From: an uncultured Desulfosarcina sp.
Lineage (GTDB): Bacteria > Desulfobacterota > Desulfobacteria > Desulfobacterales > Desulfosarcinaceae
Length of the DNA: 64,000 nt
Assembly: GCF_963668215.1 (NCBI RefSeq)
Contig: NZ_OY764190.1
Coordinates: 2,852,001-2,916,000, forward strand
Direction of reading: 5' to 3'
Shown here: positions 1 to 9,203 of the stretch, in pieces
Layout of the letters: the number at the start of each line of letters is the position of its first letter
Position numbering within the stretch: the first letter of the stretch is position 1
The notes under the pieces: model-generated
What the model saw: only the letters and a program-made list of their open reading frames with translations
What the model was told of the DNA's origin: nothing
Database searches by the model: none
Program-made: the position numbers and the translations under genes

Positions 1-2
1 TC

Positions 3-1268
3 TTTCCCGGCTTTGACGGCAAGGAACTGCTTTTTGCCGACGACGGCCGGACCGTCATCGGCGTTCGCACCGGCGACAAGGGCTTGGACAAGGACGGCAA
101 GCCCAAACCCAATTTCGAGCCGGGAATCGATCTTCTGGCCAAGGTGACCGTGCTGGGCGAGGGTGCCCGAGGCAGCCTTGTTAAATCATTGGCGGAGAAG
201 CTCCCCATCCGCGCCGGCCGGCTACCCGAGCTTTTCGAAACCGGCATCAAGGAAGTCATCCAGCTGCCGGAAGACAATTTTTTCGTGAATAGCGCGTTCA
301 ACGACATCCACACCCTGGGTTATCCCCTGGATCTGAACACCCCCGGCGGCGGATTCATCTACGAAATGGATGGAAACCGTGTCACCTTGGGATACCTGGT
401 CGCCCTGGGGTACGAGAACCCGCACCTTGACCTTTACGATGTCTTCATGCACTTCAAGGGCCATCCGTTGGTCCAGGAAATCATCAAAGGCGGCAAGGTC
501 GTCGAGCAGGGCGCCCGCGCCGTTTCCACCTGCGGCTGGTACAGCATGCCGCAACTGGCCGTGGACGGCGCGTTGATTACCGGCAATGCCGCGGCCCTGC
601 ACAGCACCCCGGCCATCAAGGGCATCCATCTGGCCATGAAATCGGGCATGCTGGCCGCCGAGGCCATTGTCGACGCCCTGACCGCCGGCAAAAATGACCG
701 GGGGGCGCTTGAGAATTACGCTGAGCGTCTGGCGGGCAGCTGGGCCGGCGAAGAGCTTCGCGAAGGCCGCAATTATGCCCAGGCCCTGGCCAAGAAAGGC
801 CCCGCCAAATTGATTCATCTGGCGGCCCAGTATTTCACCAAGGGCAAGGGGCTGATTGACCGTTTGTCCGCCAAGGACGACGCCAAAACCCTCAAGACGC
901 TGTCCAAGGCGCCAACTTTAAGCGAAAAACCGGAATGGTCCAAGGATGATCCGGCCATGGTCGACAAGCTTACCGGCGTTTACCTGTCCGGCACCGGGCA
1001 CCGGGAAGACCAGCCGAGCCATATCGTGATTCACGACCAGCGGGTTTGCGTGGAGAAATGCTACCCCACCTATAGCGCTCCCTGCACGCGTTTTTGTCCC
1101 GGCGATGTCTATGAGCTGGAAACCGGTAAGGATGGCGGCATGACCGGCATCAAACTGAATTTCACCAACTGCTTGCACTGCAAGACCTGCGATATCAAAG
1201 ATCCCTTCCACAACATCACCTGGACCTGTCCGGAGGGAGGGGAGGGACCGAATTACAAACGCGTCTAA
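3..1268 (+). CDS. ETF:quinone oxidoreductase, C-terminal part (cut by left edge)
   Basis: The frame is open from the first bases, so the true start lies left of the window and about 421 residues are visible. The protein passes electrons from electron-transfer flavoprotein to the membrane quinone pool, using FAD and one [4Fe-4S] cluster. The C-terminal ferredoxin-like part is clear: four cysteine positions in CVEKCYPTYSAPCTRFCPG and FTNCLHCKTCDIKDP, followed by the family ending NITWTCPEGGEGPNYKRV. The flavin/quinone part includes STCGWYSMPQ and GNAAALHSTPAIKGIHLAM. It is followed after 67 bp by a DAO-family flavoprotein on the same strand, suggesting a shared route for electrons from amine oxidation. 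Family assignment is secure; the coupling to its neighbours is inference. Confidence 0.93.
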   Translation, partial: FPGFDGKELLFADDGRTVIGVRTGDKGLDKDGKPKPNFEPGIDLLAKVTVLGEGARGSLVKSLAEKLPIRAGRLPELFETGIKEVIQLPEDNFFVNSAFNDIHTLGYPLDLNTPGGGFIYEMDGNRVTLGYLVALGYENPHLDLYDVFMHFKGHPLVQEIIKGGKVVEQGARAVSTCGWYSMPQLAVDGALITGNAAALHSTPAIKGIHLAMKSGMLAAEAIVDALTAGKNDRGALENYAERLAGSWAGEELREGRNYAQALAKKGPAKLIHLAAQYFTKGKGLIDRLSAKDDAKTLKTLSKAPTLSEKPEWSKDDPAMVDKLTGVYLSGTGHREDQPSHIVIHDQRVCVEKCYPTYSAPCTRFCPGDVYELETGKDGGMTGIKLNFTNCLHCKTCDIKDPFHNITWTCPEGGEGPNYKRV

Positions 1269-1298
1269 GAGCCTGTTCGAGAAGTCTGGACCAGGCTC
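1269..1298 (+). other. Intercistronic hairpin after ETF-QO
   Basis: GAGCCTG at 1269-1275 pairs with CAGGCTC at 1292-1298, directly after the ETF-QO stop codon. No T-run follows, so it may be an RNA-stabilising or attenuating hairpin rather than a full terminator. Confidence 0.4.
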
Positions 1299-1335
1299 TG
1301 CATAAATGCTCAACCAACGAGGAGAACGAACGATC

Positions 1336-2550
1336 ATGGACAACAAGAAGTACGATGTCATCATTGTCGGCGGCGGCATCATGGGATCCACCACCGCTTA
1401 TTATCTGACCCAAAAAGACCCCAAACTAAAGGTGGTTGTGATCGAGCGCGATCTGACCTACGCCAAGGCATCCACGACGCTGTCCATGGTCAACGCCAGG
1501 ATCCAGTTCAACCTGAAGCAGAACGTGCAGATCTCCAAGTTCGCCTTTGACGTACTGGCGAACTTCGAGGACACTATGACCGTCAACGACAACCGGCCCA
1601 GCATCGCCTATCGCCGGGAGGGCAACCTGTTTCTTTACCAGGAAGAGGGCGTCGCCGAGACCAAGGCCGCCATGGTCATGCAGAAAGAACTGGGATGCAA
1701 GATCGAATGGTGGTCGCCGGAAGAAATCAGGGAGCACTATCCACTGTATAAACCGGAAAACCTCGATGGCATCGCCGGGGCCGCCTTCGGTGCCGAGGAC
1801 GGTCATTTCGACGCTTACGCCGTGTTGATGGCATACAAGGCCAATGCGCGCGCCCAGGACGTGGACTACATCGAGGCCGAGGTGAAGGATCTGATTTTCG
1901 AAGGCAAGCAGATTGTCGGCGTCAAGACCGCTTCCGGCGACAGCTACGCCTCGGAAATCGTTCTCAACTGCGCCGGCGCCTGGTGCAACGACCTGGCCAG
2001 GAGCGCCGGTTTCGAACTGCCCGTCAACCCGGTCAAACGCCAGTGTTTCTGCGTCGATCCGGCGACCAAGCCCGCCCGGCCCCTGCCGCTGACGTTTATT
2101 CCCACCGGGCTCTATTTCCGCAGCGAGACCGGCGGAACGCTGCTGATGGGCAAATCCATGCCCGACGATGTGGTCGGCTACAACGACTTTACCTGGAGCC
2201 AGGACCGTTTCATGGAAGTGCTCTGGCCGGAGCTGGCCGAGTTCGTGCCGGAATTCGAACGCCTCAAGCTGGTTCGCGGGTGGGCCGGCCTGTACGCGGT
2301 CAACACCATGGACGGCAACGGAATCATCGGCGAATGGCCGGAACTGAAAGGCTTTTACCTGGCCAACGGCTTCTCCGGCCATGGCCTGCAGCAAGGCCCG
2401 GCCGTGGGACGCTACCTGAGTGAGCTGATCACCGGCACCACGCCAACCCTGGATCTGTCGATCTTCTCCCCCAAGCGCGTACTGGAAGGCAAGCCCATCG
2501 ACGGCGAGAGCGGATTTCTGGCCGATGAACTCCGGCATACCTCGCACTAG
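1336..2550 (+). CDS. FAD-dependent oxidoreductase, DAO (glycine/sarcosine oxidase-like) family
   Basis: 404 residues. The N-terminal dinucleotide fold is plain: VIIVGGGIMGSTTAYYL at about residues 8-24, with an acidic residue ending the second strand (VVVIERD). The C-terminal family motif is present (GWAGLYAVNTMDGNGIIGEWP, then ANGFSGHGLQQGPAVGRYLSEL). The family oxidises amines or amino acids such as sarcosine, glycine or D-amino acids. The start at 1336 is preferred over an upstream ATG at 1306 because GAGGAG lies about 12 bases before it and the glycine-rich strand then begins near residue 8. It sits between ETF-QO and an aminotransferase, so a dehydrogenase passing electrons to ETF/ETF-QO is plausible. 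The substrate cannot be read from sequence. Confidence 0.85.
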   Translation: MDNKKYDVIIVGGGIMGSTTAYYLTQKDPKLKVVVIERDLTYAKASTTLSMVNARIQFNLKQNVQISKFAFDVLANFEDTMTVNDNRPSIAYRREGNLFLYQEEGVAETKAAMVMQKELGCKIEWWSPEEIREHYPLYKPENLDGIAGAAFGAEDGHFDAYAVLMAYKANARAQDVDYIEAEVKDLIFEGKQIVGVKTASGDSYASEIVLNCAGAWCNDLARSAGFELPVNPVKRQCFCVDPATKPARPLPLTFIPTGLYFRSETGGTLLMGKSMPDDVVGYNDFTWSQDRFMEVLWPELAEFVPEFERLKLVRGWAGLYAVNTMDGNGIIGEWPELKGFYLANGFSGHGLQQGPAVGRYLSELITGTTPTLDLSIFSPKRVLEGKPIDGESGFLADELRHTSH

Positions 2551-2579
2551 GCACAAATTCCGCAAGGAGAAGAACCACC

Positions 2580-3920
2580 ATGAATACACCCATTCCCGCA
2601 TCCATCGTTCGGGAAAAAATCAGTGAAAGCCGCCTGGCGAGCGTGGGCCTGGCTTCCATCCGTGAGTTGAACCGCCTGGTCGGAGAAATCGAAACCGCCT
2701 CCGGCCAGCGGTTTATCCGCATGGAAATGGGCGTTCCCGGCCTCAAACCGCCCGAGGTTGAAATAGAAGGAGAAATCGAGGCCTTGCGCTGGGGCGTGGG
2801 GGCCACCTATCCGCCCTTCGACGGCATCCCGGAATTAAAGCAGGAAATGGTCCGCTTCATCAAGTTGTTTCTGGACACGGATGTGGCGCCGGCCCATTGT
2901 CTGCCCACGGTGGGGTCGATGCAGGGCTGCTACCTGGCCATGATGATGGCCGGCCGCCGTAAAAAAGGGCGTGACGGCATTCTGTTCATCGACCCGGGAT
3001 TTCCGGTCAACAAGAAACAGGCGCGGGTGCTGGGGCTGAACCAGGAGAGTTTCGATGTCTACGGCTACCGGGGCGACAAGCTGAAGGGCAAGCTGGAATC
3101 GATCCTGGCCACCGGCAAAATCGGAGCCTTGATGTACTCCAATCCCAACAACCCGGCCTGGATCTGTTTTACGGAAAAGGAACTGGCCATCATTGGCGAG
3201 CTTTGCACGCGCTACGATGTGATTGCCCTGGAGGACCTGGCCTATTTCGGCATGGATTTCCGACAGGATACGTCAATTCCGGGGCAGGCGCCTTATATCC
3301 CCACGGTGTCCCATTACACCGACAACTATATTCTGCTCATTTCAGCCTCGAAATCCTTCAGCCTGGCCGGTCAGCGCTTCGGCATGACCGCCATTTCCGA
3401 TGCCCTGTTCGAATCCACAGGCGATGGCCTGGAGCCCTATTTCGGGACGGACCGTTTCGGCTACGCCTACATCTTCGGCGGGATTTACGCCCTGAGTTCA
3501 GGCGTGTGCCACAGCACCCAGTACGGCGTGGCGGCGCTGCTCAAGGCCGTCAACGACGGAGCCTACAACTTCGTCACGGCGGTGCGCGAATATGGGGACC
3601 GGGCGCGGGAAATGAAGAAACTGTTCCTGCAAAACGGGTTTTCCCTGGTTTACGACATGGACGAGGATCAGCCCCTGGCGGATGGCTTTTACTTTACCCT
3701 CAGCTACCCCGGCTTTTCGGGCGTGGAATTGGTGGAGGAACTGCTTTACTACGGTATCAGCGCCATCTCCCTTTCCACTACCGGCAGCAGCCGCACCGAG
3801 GGCATTCGCGCCTGTGTATCCATGACGGGCAAGGATCGTTTCGAGGAGCTGGAAGAACGGCTGAAAGCCTTTGACGCCGATCATAAACAAGGGCTGCGGG
3901 CGATCGAGACATCCGGTTGA
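2580..3920 (+). CDS. PLP-dependent class I/II aminotransferase
   Basis: 446 residues, fold type I. Key motifs are NPNNPAW (cofactor/substrate region), ALEDLAYFGMDF (the aspartate that contacts the PLP nitrogen), and SASKSFSLAGQRFGM with the probable Schiff-base lysine at K258. A C-terminal arginine in the SSRTEGIRACVS region would bind the substrate carboxylate. The start has a clear AAGGAG about 9 bases upstream. It begins 29 bp after the DAO-type oxidoreductase, so the two probably form one transcript for catabolism of an amino compound. Substrate specificity is unknown. It converges with the diguanylate cyclase gene, leaving two bases between the stop codons. Confidence 0.88.
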   Translation: MNTPIPASIVREKISESRLASVGLASIRELNRLVGEIETASGQRFIRMEMGVPGLKPPEVEIEGEIEALRWGVGATYPPFDGIPELKQEMVRFIKLFLDTDVAPAHCLPTVGSMQGCYLAMMMAGRRKKGRDGILFIDPGFPVNKKQARVLGLNQESFDVYGYRGDKLKGKLESILATGKIGALMYSNPNNPAWICFTEKELAIIGELCTRYDVIALEDLAYFGMDFRQDTSIPGQAPYIPTVSHYTDNYILLISASKSFSLAGQRFGMTAISDALFESTGDGLEPYFGTDRFGYAYIFGGIYALSSGVCHSTQYGVAALLKAVNDGAYNFVTAVREYGDRAREMKKLFLQNGFSLVYDMDEDQPLADGFYFTLSYPGFSGVELVEELLYYGISAISLSTTGSSRTEGIRACVSMTGKDRFEELEERLKAFDADHKQGLRAIETSG

Positions 3921-3922
3921 GG

Positions 3923-5020
3923 TTATCCCTTTTCGTCGCTCGCTGTCTCAACCCGTTTTTTGCCTTTGTGCTTGGCCCGGTAGAGGGCCTGGTCGGCGCG
4001 GGTGATCGTCTTTTCCAGGTCGCTGCCCGGATCGAATCGGGCCAGCCCGATGCTCAGGGAGAGTTGCAGCGACTTGTCCTGAATGCGGAACGGCTGGCCG
4101 GCAATAGCTTTCAACAGACGCTCGGCAATCGTGCGTCCTTCCTCCATGCCGGACTCCGGCAGCAGAATCAGAAATTCCTCACCCCCCCAACGGGCGATAC
4201 CATCCTGTTTGCGGAGCGAAACCGTCATTCTGCCGGATAGGGCTTGCAGCACCAGGTCCCCGGCGTCATGGCCATGATCATCGTTGATGCGTTTGAAGTC
4301 ATCGATATCCGCCAGCAACAGGCAGAACGGTCTTTGGCTTCTGGCGGACCGATTGGCTTCATAGCGCAGTTTCTCTTTCATATCCCTGCGGTTGGAAAGT
4401 CCGGTGAGTTCGTCGGTTTTGGCCGCCTGTTCCAGTTTTTCGCTCAACACCACCAGTTCCTGGTGGGCCAGTTTCCGCGAGTATTCGTAAGTAAAGGCCA
4501 TAAGGCACACCATGATCAAGGCACCGATAAATCGTACTTTGAAAATGTTCGGATATTGGGCGATTCCCAATGTCGACCATGGCCCGTAGAAAATAACCAG
4601 GATCATCAGCATCAAGGCAATAATGGTTATCGCACCCTTGCGAAGTCCCTGAAGGTAAGAAGCCAGCAGGGGAACAAAAAACGTCCACAAGGGACCGGAA
4701 CTGTGAGCACCGCCAAGACAGACCATGTACAGGCAGAACAGTGCCATCATGTAGATGACCATGTCAAAATAGCGGCGGTGATTTCCCGAGACCCGCAAGT
4801 ACGCATAGGAGAGAATCAGGAAAAGGGCGAAAAATACTAGTGCGAGGCCGTGGAAAAGGCGTCCGGCCAACAGGAAGAAGGTCGCGAAGAGCAGAAATTG
4901 GATGATGCCGACGAAGCTATAGAGAACCGCAAGTTGGATATTGCTTTCAATGTGTCTTCCCAACCGATCGCGCTGGCCGGCTGTCAGCCAGTCCATTACA
5001 AAGGTGTTCAACGTCGTCAC
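3923..5020 (-). CDS. Membrane-bound diguanylate cyclase (GGDEF)
   Basis: 365 residues. The first ~180 residues hold about six hydrophobic segments forming an N-terminal membrane sensor module; a coiled linker (about 182-203) leads into a GGDEF domain starting TDELTGLSNRRDM. The active-site loop is GGEEF at 279-283, so it should make c-di-GMP, and an inhibitory I-site RxxD (R270-K-Q-D273) stands five residues before it, predicting product feedback. The start is GTG at 5020, supported by GGAGG seven bases upstream. The signal sensed is unknown. Confidence 0.9.
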   Translation of the reverse strand: MTTLNTFVMDWLTAGQRDRLGRHIESNIQLAVLYSFVGIIQFLLFATFFLLAGRLFHGLALVFFALFLILSYAYLRVSGNHRRYFDMVIYMMALFCLYMVCLGGAHSSGPLWTFFVPLLASYLQGLRKGAITIIALMLMILVIFYGPWSTLGIAQYPNIFKVRFIGALIMVCLMAFTYEYSRKLAHQELVVLSEKLEQAAKTDELTGLSNRRDMKEKLRYEANRSARSQRPFCLLLADIDDFKRINDDHGHDAGDLVLQALSGRMTVSLRKQDGIARWGGEEFLILLPESGMEEGRTIAERLLKAIAGQPFRIQDKSLQLSLSIGLARFDPGSDLEKTITRADQALYRAKHKGKKRVETASDEKG

Positions 5021-5131
5021 GGCTTCCTCCGGAATCGGTTCGCTTCAGCGTTCAATGAGAAGATGATGTTCCGCCGAAGGTGCCCCGTTTTCCTCCGGCA
5101 GACCCGCTCCATGGTGACGGTATCGCAGGGG

Positions 5132-6175
5132 CTACAAGCGTCCCTCCTCCACGCCGTGGCAGGCGACGATGACCCCGTTTTCCACGCCGTGGATTTCCGG
5201 GACCTCCTCGACACAGCGTCGGTCCGCGTGCACGCAGCGGCCGTGAAAGACGCACCCGCTGGGCAGATGGATGGGGGTGGGCACTTCTCCCTTGAGCCTG
5301 ATGGGGTCGCTCTTGAGGCCCCCCAGTTTGGGGATCGCCGACAACAGCGCCCGGGTGTATGGGTGCCGGGGATTTTCGAACAAGGTTCTGGCCGGCGAGA
5401 GTTCGCACAGGGTGCCCAGATACATGACCGCCACCCGGGTGCTGATGTGCTGCACCACGGAAAGGTCGTGGGTGATGAACATATACGTAAGGCCGCGTTG
5501 GGCCTGGGCATCCATGAGCAGATTGAGAATCTGGGCCTGGATGGAGACGTCCAGGGCCGACACGGGTTCATCGGCCACGATGAACTCGGGGTCCACCATC
5601 AGGGCCCGGGCGATGCTGATGCGCTGGCGCTGGCCCCCGGAAAATTCGTGGGGGTAGCGGCCGGCCCATTTCGGGTCCACACCCACCTGGGACATCACCT
5701 CGGCTACCCGCTCCTTCACCTGGTTCGAGGAGATGGATGGATTGTGAAAGACCACCGGTTCTTCCAGGGTCTGCATGACGGTCTTGCGAGGATTGAGCGA
5801 AGCGTAAGGGTCCTGGAAAATCATTTGCATTTTGCGGCGATAGGGCAGCATCTGCTGGGCGTTCTTGTTATCGATGCGCTTGCCGCGGTAGAGAATCCGA
5901 CCGCTGTTGGGCGGATAGAGGCCCAGCGTGGTTCGGGCCAGGGTGGACTTGCCGCATCCGCTTTCACCCACTACGCTGAAGGTTTCGCCGGGAACGATGG
6001 TGAAACTGACGTTGTTGACCGCCTTGACCGTGGTACGGCGCCGGGTGATCCGTCCGTTTTCGAACCGCAGTTGGTCCAGCAATCCGCCGGAGATGTCAAA
6101 ATGTTTGACCACCTGATCGAGGGCCAGCAAACCGGCTTCGCCGCGTGGCGTTGGATTGGATTCGTGCGTGGTCAT
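5132..6175 (-). CDS. Oligopeptide/dipeptide ABC transporter ATP-binding protein (DppF-type)
   Basis: 347 residues. Walker A GESGCGKST, signature motif FSGGQRQRISIARAL and Walker B EFIVADEPVSALD are intact. The C-terminal oligopeptide-family extension (GCVFHGRCVHADRRCVEEVPEIHG) has the spaced cysteines seen in DppD/DppF and OppD/OppF proteins. It is the last gene of the five-gene operon and its ATG overlaps the stop of the preceding ATPase gene (ATGA at 6172-6175), so the two ATPases are probably translated in equal amounts as a heterodimer. Confidence 0.93.
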   Translation of the reverse strand: MTTHESNPTPRGEAGLLALDQVVKHFDISGGLLDQLRFENGRITRRRTTVKAVNNVSFTIVPGETFSVVGESGCGKSTLARTTLGLYPPNSGRILYRGKRIDNKNAQQMLPYRRKMQMIFQDPYASLNPRKTVMQTLEEPVVFHNPSISSNQVKERVAEVMSQVGVDPKWAGRYPHEFSGGQRQRISIARALMVDPEFIVADEPVSALDVSIQAQILNLLMDAQAQRGLTYMFITHDLSVVQHISTRVAVMYLGTLCELSPARTLFENPRHPYTRALLSAIPKLGGLKSDPIRLKGEVPTPIHLPSGCVFHGRCVHADRRCVEEVPEIHGVENGVIVACHGVEEGRL

Positions 6176-7176
6176 AGGCTTGCCTTGCTGGCATCAGGTT
6201 GCACCATGTGGCAGGCCACCTTGCAGGCGTCCCCGTCAATGGCGATAAAAGGCGGCTCCTGCTGCCGGCAGATGCGCTCACTCAGGGTGCAGCGCGGATT
6301 GAAGGCGCAGCCGGGGGGGATGTCGGTCAACGTCGGCATCATTCCCGGAATCTGATGCAGTTTGGCTCCCGGTTGCAGGCTTCCGGGCAATGCTTTGATC
6401 AATCCTTGGGTATAAGGATGGCGGGGGGTGTTGACCACTTTCTCCGTAGATCCCATTTCCACGATTTTACCGGCATACATGACGGCGATGGTTTCGGTGA
6501 CCTGGGAAACCACGCCCAGGTCGTGGGTGATGAGAATCAGGCCGGTATGCTCGGATTTGCACAACTGTTGCAAGAGGGCCATGATTTCGGCCTGGATGGT
6601 GACGTCCAGGGCCGTGGTGGGCTCATCGGCGATGATGACCTCCGGGTCGGTAAGCAGGGCGATGGCGATGACGATGCGCTGGCGCATGCCGCCGGAAAAC
6701 TCGTGGGGATACTGCGCCAGCCGTTTTTCCGGCGAGGGGATCTGTACCTTTTTGAGCTTTTCCAGGGCAATGGCCTCGGCCTCGGCCCGGGTGATGCTGC
6801 GATGGGCCTGAAGGGTTTCGACCATCTGGGTGCCGATGGTCAGCACCGGGTTGAGGGTCATCATGGGATCCTGAAAGATCATGCTGATCTGGTTTCCGCG
6901 GATTTCCCGCATGGCTTCGTCGGAAAGGGCCGCCAGATCCCGGCCGTTGAAAATCACTTGGCCGCCCGAGATGAATCCCGGCTTGCTGATCAGGTTGATG
7001 ATGGCGAATCCGGTCACCGATTTCCCGGCGCCGCTTTCGCCCACCAGCCCCATGCGCTGCCCTTTGTTCAGGCTGAAGCTGACGCCGTTGATGGCGGTCA
7101 GGTCCCCGGTTCGCAGGGCGAATTTGACCTCGAGATCCTTGACTTCGAGTAGATGAGACATGAAAACCGTATTCAT
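6172..7176 (-). CDS. Oligopeptide/dipeptide ABC transporter ATP-binding protein (DppD-type)
   Basis: 334 residues. Walker A GESGAGKSV, signature FSGGMRQRIVIAIAL and Walker B VIIADEPTTALD are intact. The C-terminal extension has GCAFNPRCTLSERICRQQEPP with cysteines typical of this subfamily. The start at 7176 gives an ATGA overlap with the permease gene; a second ATG five codons later is possible. Partner of the ATPase at 5132-6175. Confidence 0.93.
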   Translation of the reverse strand: MNTVFMSHLLEVKDLEVKFALRTGDLTAINGVSFSLNKGQRMGLVGESGAGKSVTGFAIINLISKPGFISGGQVIFNGRDLAALSDEAMREIRGNQISMIFQDPMMTLNPVLTIGTQMVETLQAHRSITRAEAEAIALEKLKKVQIPSPEKRLAQYPHEFSGGMRQRIVIAIALLTDPEVIIADEPTTALDVTIQAEIMALLQQLCKSEHTGLILITHDLGVVSQVTETIAVMYAGKIVEMGSTEKVVNTPRHPYTQGLIKALPGSLQPGAKLHQIPGMMPTLTDIPPGCAFNPRCTLSERICRQQEPPFIAIDGDACKVACHMVQPDASKASL

Positions 7177-8093
7177 CCTTTATACAGTTTGGGATTCAGT
7201 ACATCCCGCAGCCAGTCTCCCAGCAGATTGATCACCAGTACCAGCAGCACGAGAAACACTCCCGGGAACAACGTGATCCACCAGGAGCCGGAGAAGATGT
7301 ACTCGAACCCGGACCGGATCAGCGATCCCAGGGAAGGTTTGGTCACCGGCATGCCCAGCCCCAAAAAGGAGAGGGCCGCTTCGCTCATGACGGCGTTGGC
7401 CACCTGGATGGTGGAGATGACCAGAACCGATGTCATGGTGTTGGGCAGTACATGGCGGAACATGATCCGCCAGCGGTTCAGCCCGATGACCCGGGCCGCC
7501 TCCACATACTCCTTGCTTTTTTCTCCCATGACCGAGGCCCGCACAGTGCGGGCGTAAACCGGCCATTCAGCCAGGCCGATGATCACGATCAATAGCGGCA
7601 CGGCCAACTCCTCATAGCGGCCGATGCCGAAAGCCACCTGAAAAATGGCGCTGATGAATATAGCTACCATGAGGTAGGGAAAGGAGAGCTGGATATCGGC
7701 GATGCGCATGAGTACGGCGTCGATTTTTCCGCCGATATACCCGGCCAGCAGTCCCACGACGACGCCCAGCAGCCCTTGCAGGACCACTGCGCCGCAGCCG
7801 ATGAAAATGGATAGCCGCAGGCCGTAGATCATGGTACTGAGCAGATCCCGCCCCTGGATGTCCGTTCCCAGCCAGAAGGCCCCTTCCCCATCTTCCATCC
7901 AGGCCGGCGGCATTTCGGAATTCATGATGTCGATATTGGCCGGGTCATAGGGATTGTAGGGAGAAATCAGCGGCGCCATAAGGCCGGTGATCAGCAATAC
8001 CACCAGCACCACGAAGCTGAATACGGCAGTCTTGTCCTGCTTGAAGCTGTATAGCAGGTAGGATGCCTTGAAGCGTTGCCAGGTTCGGTTCAT
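7173..8093 (-). CDS. Oligopeptide/dipeptide ABC transporter permease (DppC-type)
   Basis: 306 residues with an N-terminal membrane segment (FSFVVLVVLLITGLMAPLIS), a periplasmic loop with the family phrase FWLGTDIQGRDLLSTMIYG, and the EAA loop EAARVIGLNRWRIMFRHVLPN that contacts the ATPases. The frame is open further upstream, but the start at 8093 is chosen because it overlaps the previous stop as ATGA (8090-8093) and gives the family N-terminus. Forms the membrane channel with the permease at 8090-9064. Confidence 0.93.
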   Translation of the reverse strand: MNRTWQRFKASYLLYSFKQDKTAVFSFVVLVVLLITGLMAPLISPYNPYDPANIDIMNSEMPPAWMEDGEGAFWLGTDIQGRDLLSTMIYGLRLSIFIGCGAVVLQGLLGVVVGLLAGYIGGKIDAVLMRIADIQLSFPYLMVAIFISAIFQVAFGIGRYEELAVPLLIVIIGLAEWPVYARTVRASVMGEKSKEYVEAARVIGLNRWRIMFRHVLPNTMTSVLVISTIQVANAVMSEAALSFLGLGMPVTKPSLGSLIRSGFEYIFSGSWWITLFPGVFLVLLVLVINLLGDWLRDVLNPKLYKG

Positions 8094-9064
8094 GTTCTCC
8101 CCGCGATCCGGATGGTGGGGTTCACCAGTCCATAGATGATATCCACCAGGGTGTTGACGACGACGAAAACGGCGCCCACCACCATGAGGTAGGCGACCAG
8201 AAGGGAGATGTCGGAGCGTTCGACCGCCTCCAGGAACATGAATCCCATCCCCTGCCATTGAAAGACGGTTTCGGTAAGAATCGTGAAAGCGAACATGATG
8301 CCGATTTGGACCCCGAAAACGGTGATGACCGGCAAAAGCGTGTTCTTGAACGCATGGACAAACCAGATGCGCTTTCGCCGCAGGCCTTTGGCCCAGGCGA
8401 ACTTGATGTATTCGGTTTCCAGCACTTCCATCATCTCCGACCGGATCAGCCGGATGAACAGGGGCAGCATGATGGAGGCCAGGGAAAAGCTGGGCAGGAT
8501 CAGATGTTTGATGCCGTCGACAGTAAAGAAGCCGCTGTTCCAGCCTCCTATAGCCACGGTTTCCCCGCGGCCATAGGAGGGCAGCCAGTTCAGTTCTACC
8601 GAAAAGATATAGATCAGGACAATGGCGGTGAGAAATACCGGAATCGATACCCCCAGCGTGGAAAACGCCATGGTGAAACGGGAAAATGCGCTTCGCGGAT
8701 AGATGGCCGAGAAAACGCCGACGGGCAGGGAGATGAAGATGATAATCAGCGCCGCTCCGAAAACCAGTTCCAGGGTGGCCGGCGCTTTTCCGGCAATGAC
8801 GGCCAGGGCCGGTTTTTTATGAAAAAAGGAGAGTCCCAAATCACCCTGGGCGGCGTTTTTGGCGAATCGCAGGTACTGGGTTAGAAAAGGGTCGTTGAGG
8901 CCCAGTTTGTCCCGCAGGGCCTCCCGCTCGGCCGGTGTGACCCGTTCGCCCACCATGTCCCGAACCGGATCGCCGATTTGGTTTTTGATGGAGAAACCCA
9001 CCAGGCTGATGATCAGCATGACGAAGACAGCCTGGGTGACGCGCCGAATAATGAAAGCGACCAT
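8090..9064 (-). CDS. Oligopeptide/dipeptide ABC transporter permease (DppB-type)
   Basis: 324 residues. It begins MVAFIIRRVTQAVFVMLII, the usual DppB first membrane segment, has the family loop RDKLGLNDPFLTQYLRF and six membrane segments, and carries the EAA loop KFAWAKGLRRKRIWFVHAFKN. The gene follows the binding-protein gene after a 187 bp spacer holding an inverted-repeat element and a strong hairpin, so its expression may be lower than that of the binding protein. Confidence 0.93.
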   Translation of the reverse strand: MVAFIIRRVTQAVFVMLIISLVGFSIKNQIGDPVRDMVGERVTPAEREALRDKLGLNDPFLTQYLRFAKNAAQGDLGLSFFHKKPALAVIAGKAPATLELVFGAALIIIFISLPVGVFSAIYPRSAFSRFTMAFSTLGVSIPVFLTAIVLIYIFSVELNWLPSYGRGETVAIGGWNSGFFTVDGIKHLILPSFSLASIMLPLFIRLIRSEMMEVLETEYIKFAWAKGLRRKRIWFVHAFKNTLLPVITVFGVQIGIMFAFTILTETVFQWQGMGFMFLEAVERSDISLLVAYLMVVGAVFVVVNTLVDIIYGLVNPTIRIAGRT

Positions 9065-9090
9065 AGGTGCGGTTCCCGATACAAGAAGTC

Positions 9091-9178
9091 AGAATTCAGG
9101 AGTCAGGGGCCAGAATGAAAAAGGATGCGCCGAAGGCGCGACCATCTTTTGAATACTGAATTCTGACTCCTGAATTCT
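9091..9178. repeat. Inverted-repeat element (TCAGGAGTC family), copy 1
   Basis: AGAATTCAGGAGTCAG at 9091-9106 is the exact reverse complement of 9163-9178. Between the arms is a small hairpin, GCGCC (9127-9131) with GGCGC (9135-9139). The region beside the arms repeats the same words (AAGTCAGAATTCAGG). A related element is at 21127-21223. It lies between the binding-protein and permease genes of the peptide ABC operon. Confidence 0.7.
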
Positions 9179-9203
9179 TTATTGCAGGTTTTGGCGATAG
9201 GAA

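Noticed and set aside
1426..2601. A 391-codon minus-strand frame opposite the DAO-family gene
   Set aside because: Shadow of a clear flavoprotein gene; no start signal or recognisable domain.
4850..6355. A 501-codon plus-strand open frame opposite the peptide ABC ATPase genes
   Set aside because: Both ATPases on the minus strand have complete Walker and signature motifs; the plus frame is a composition effect.
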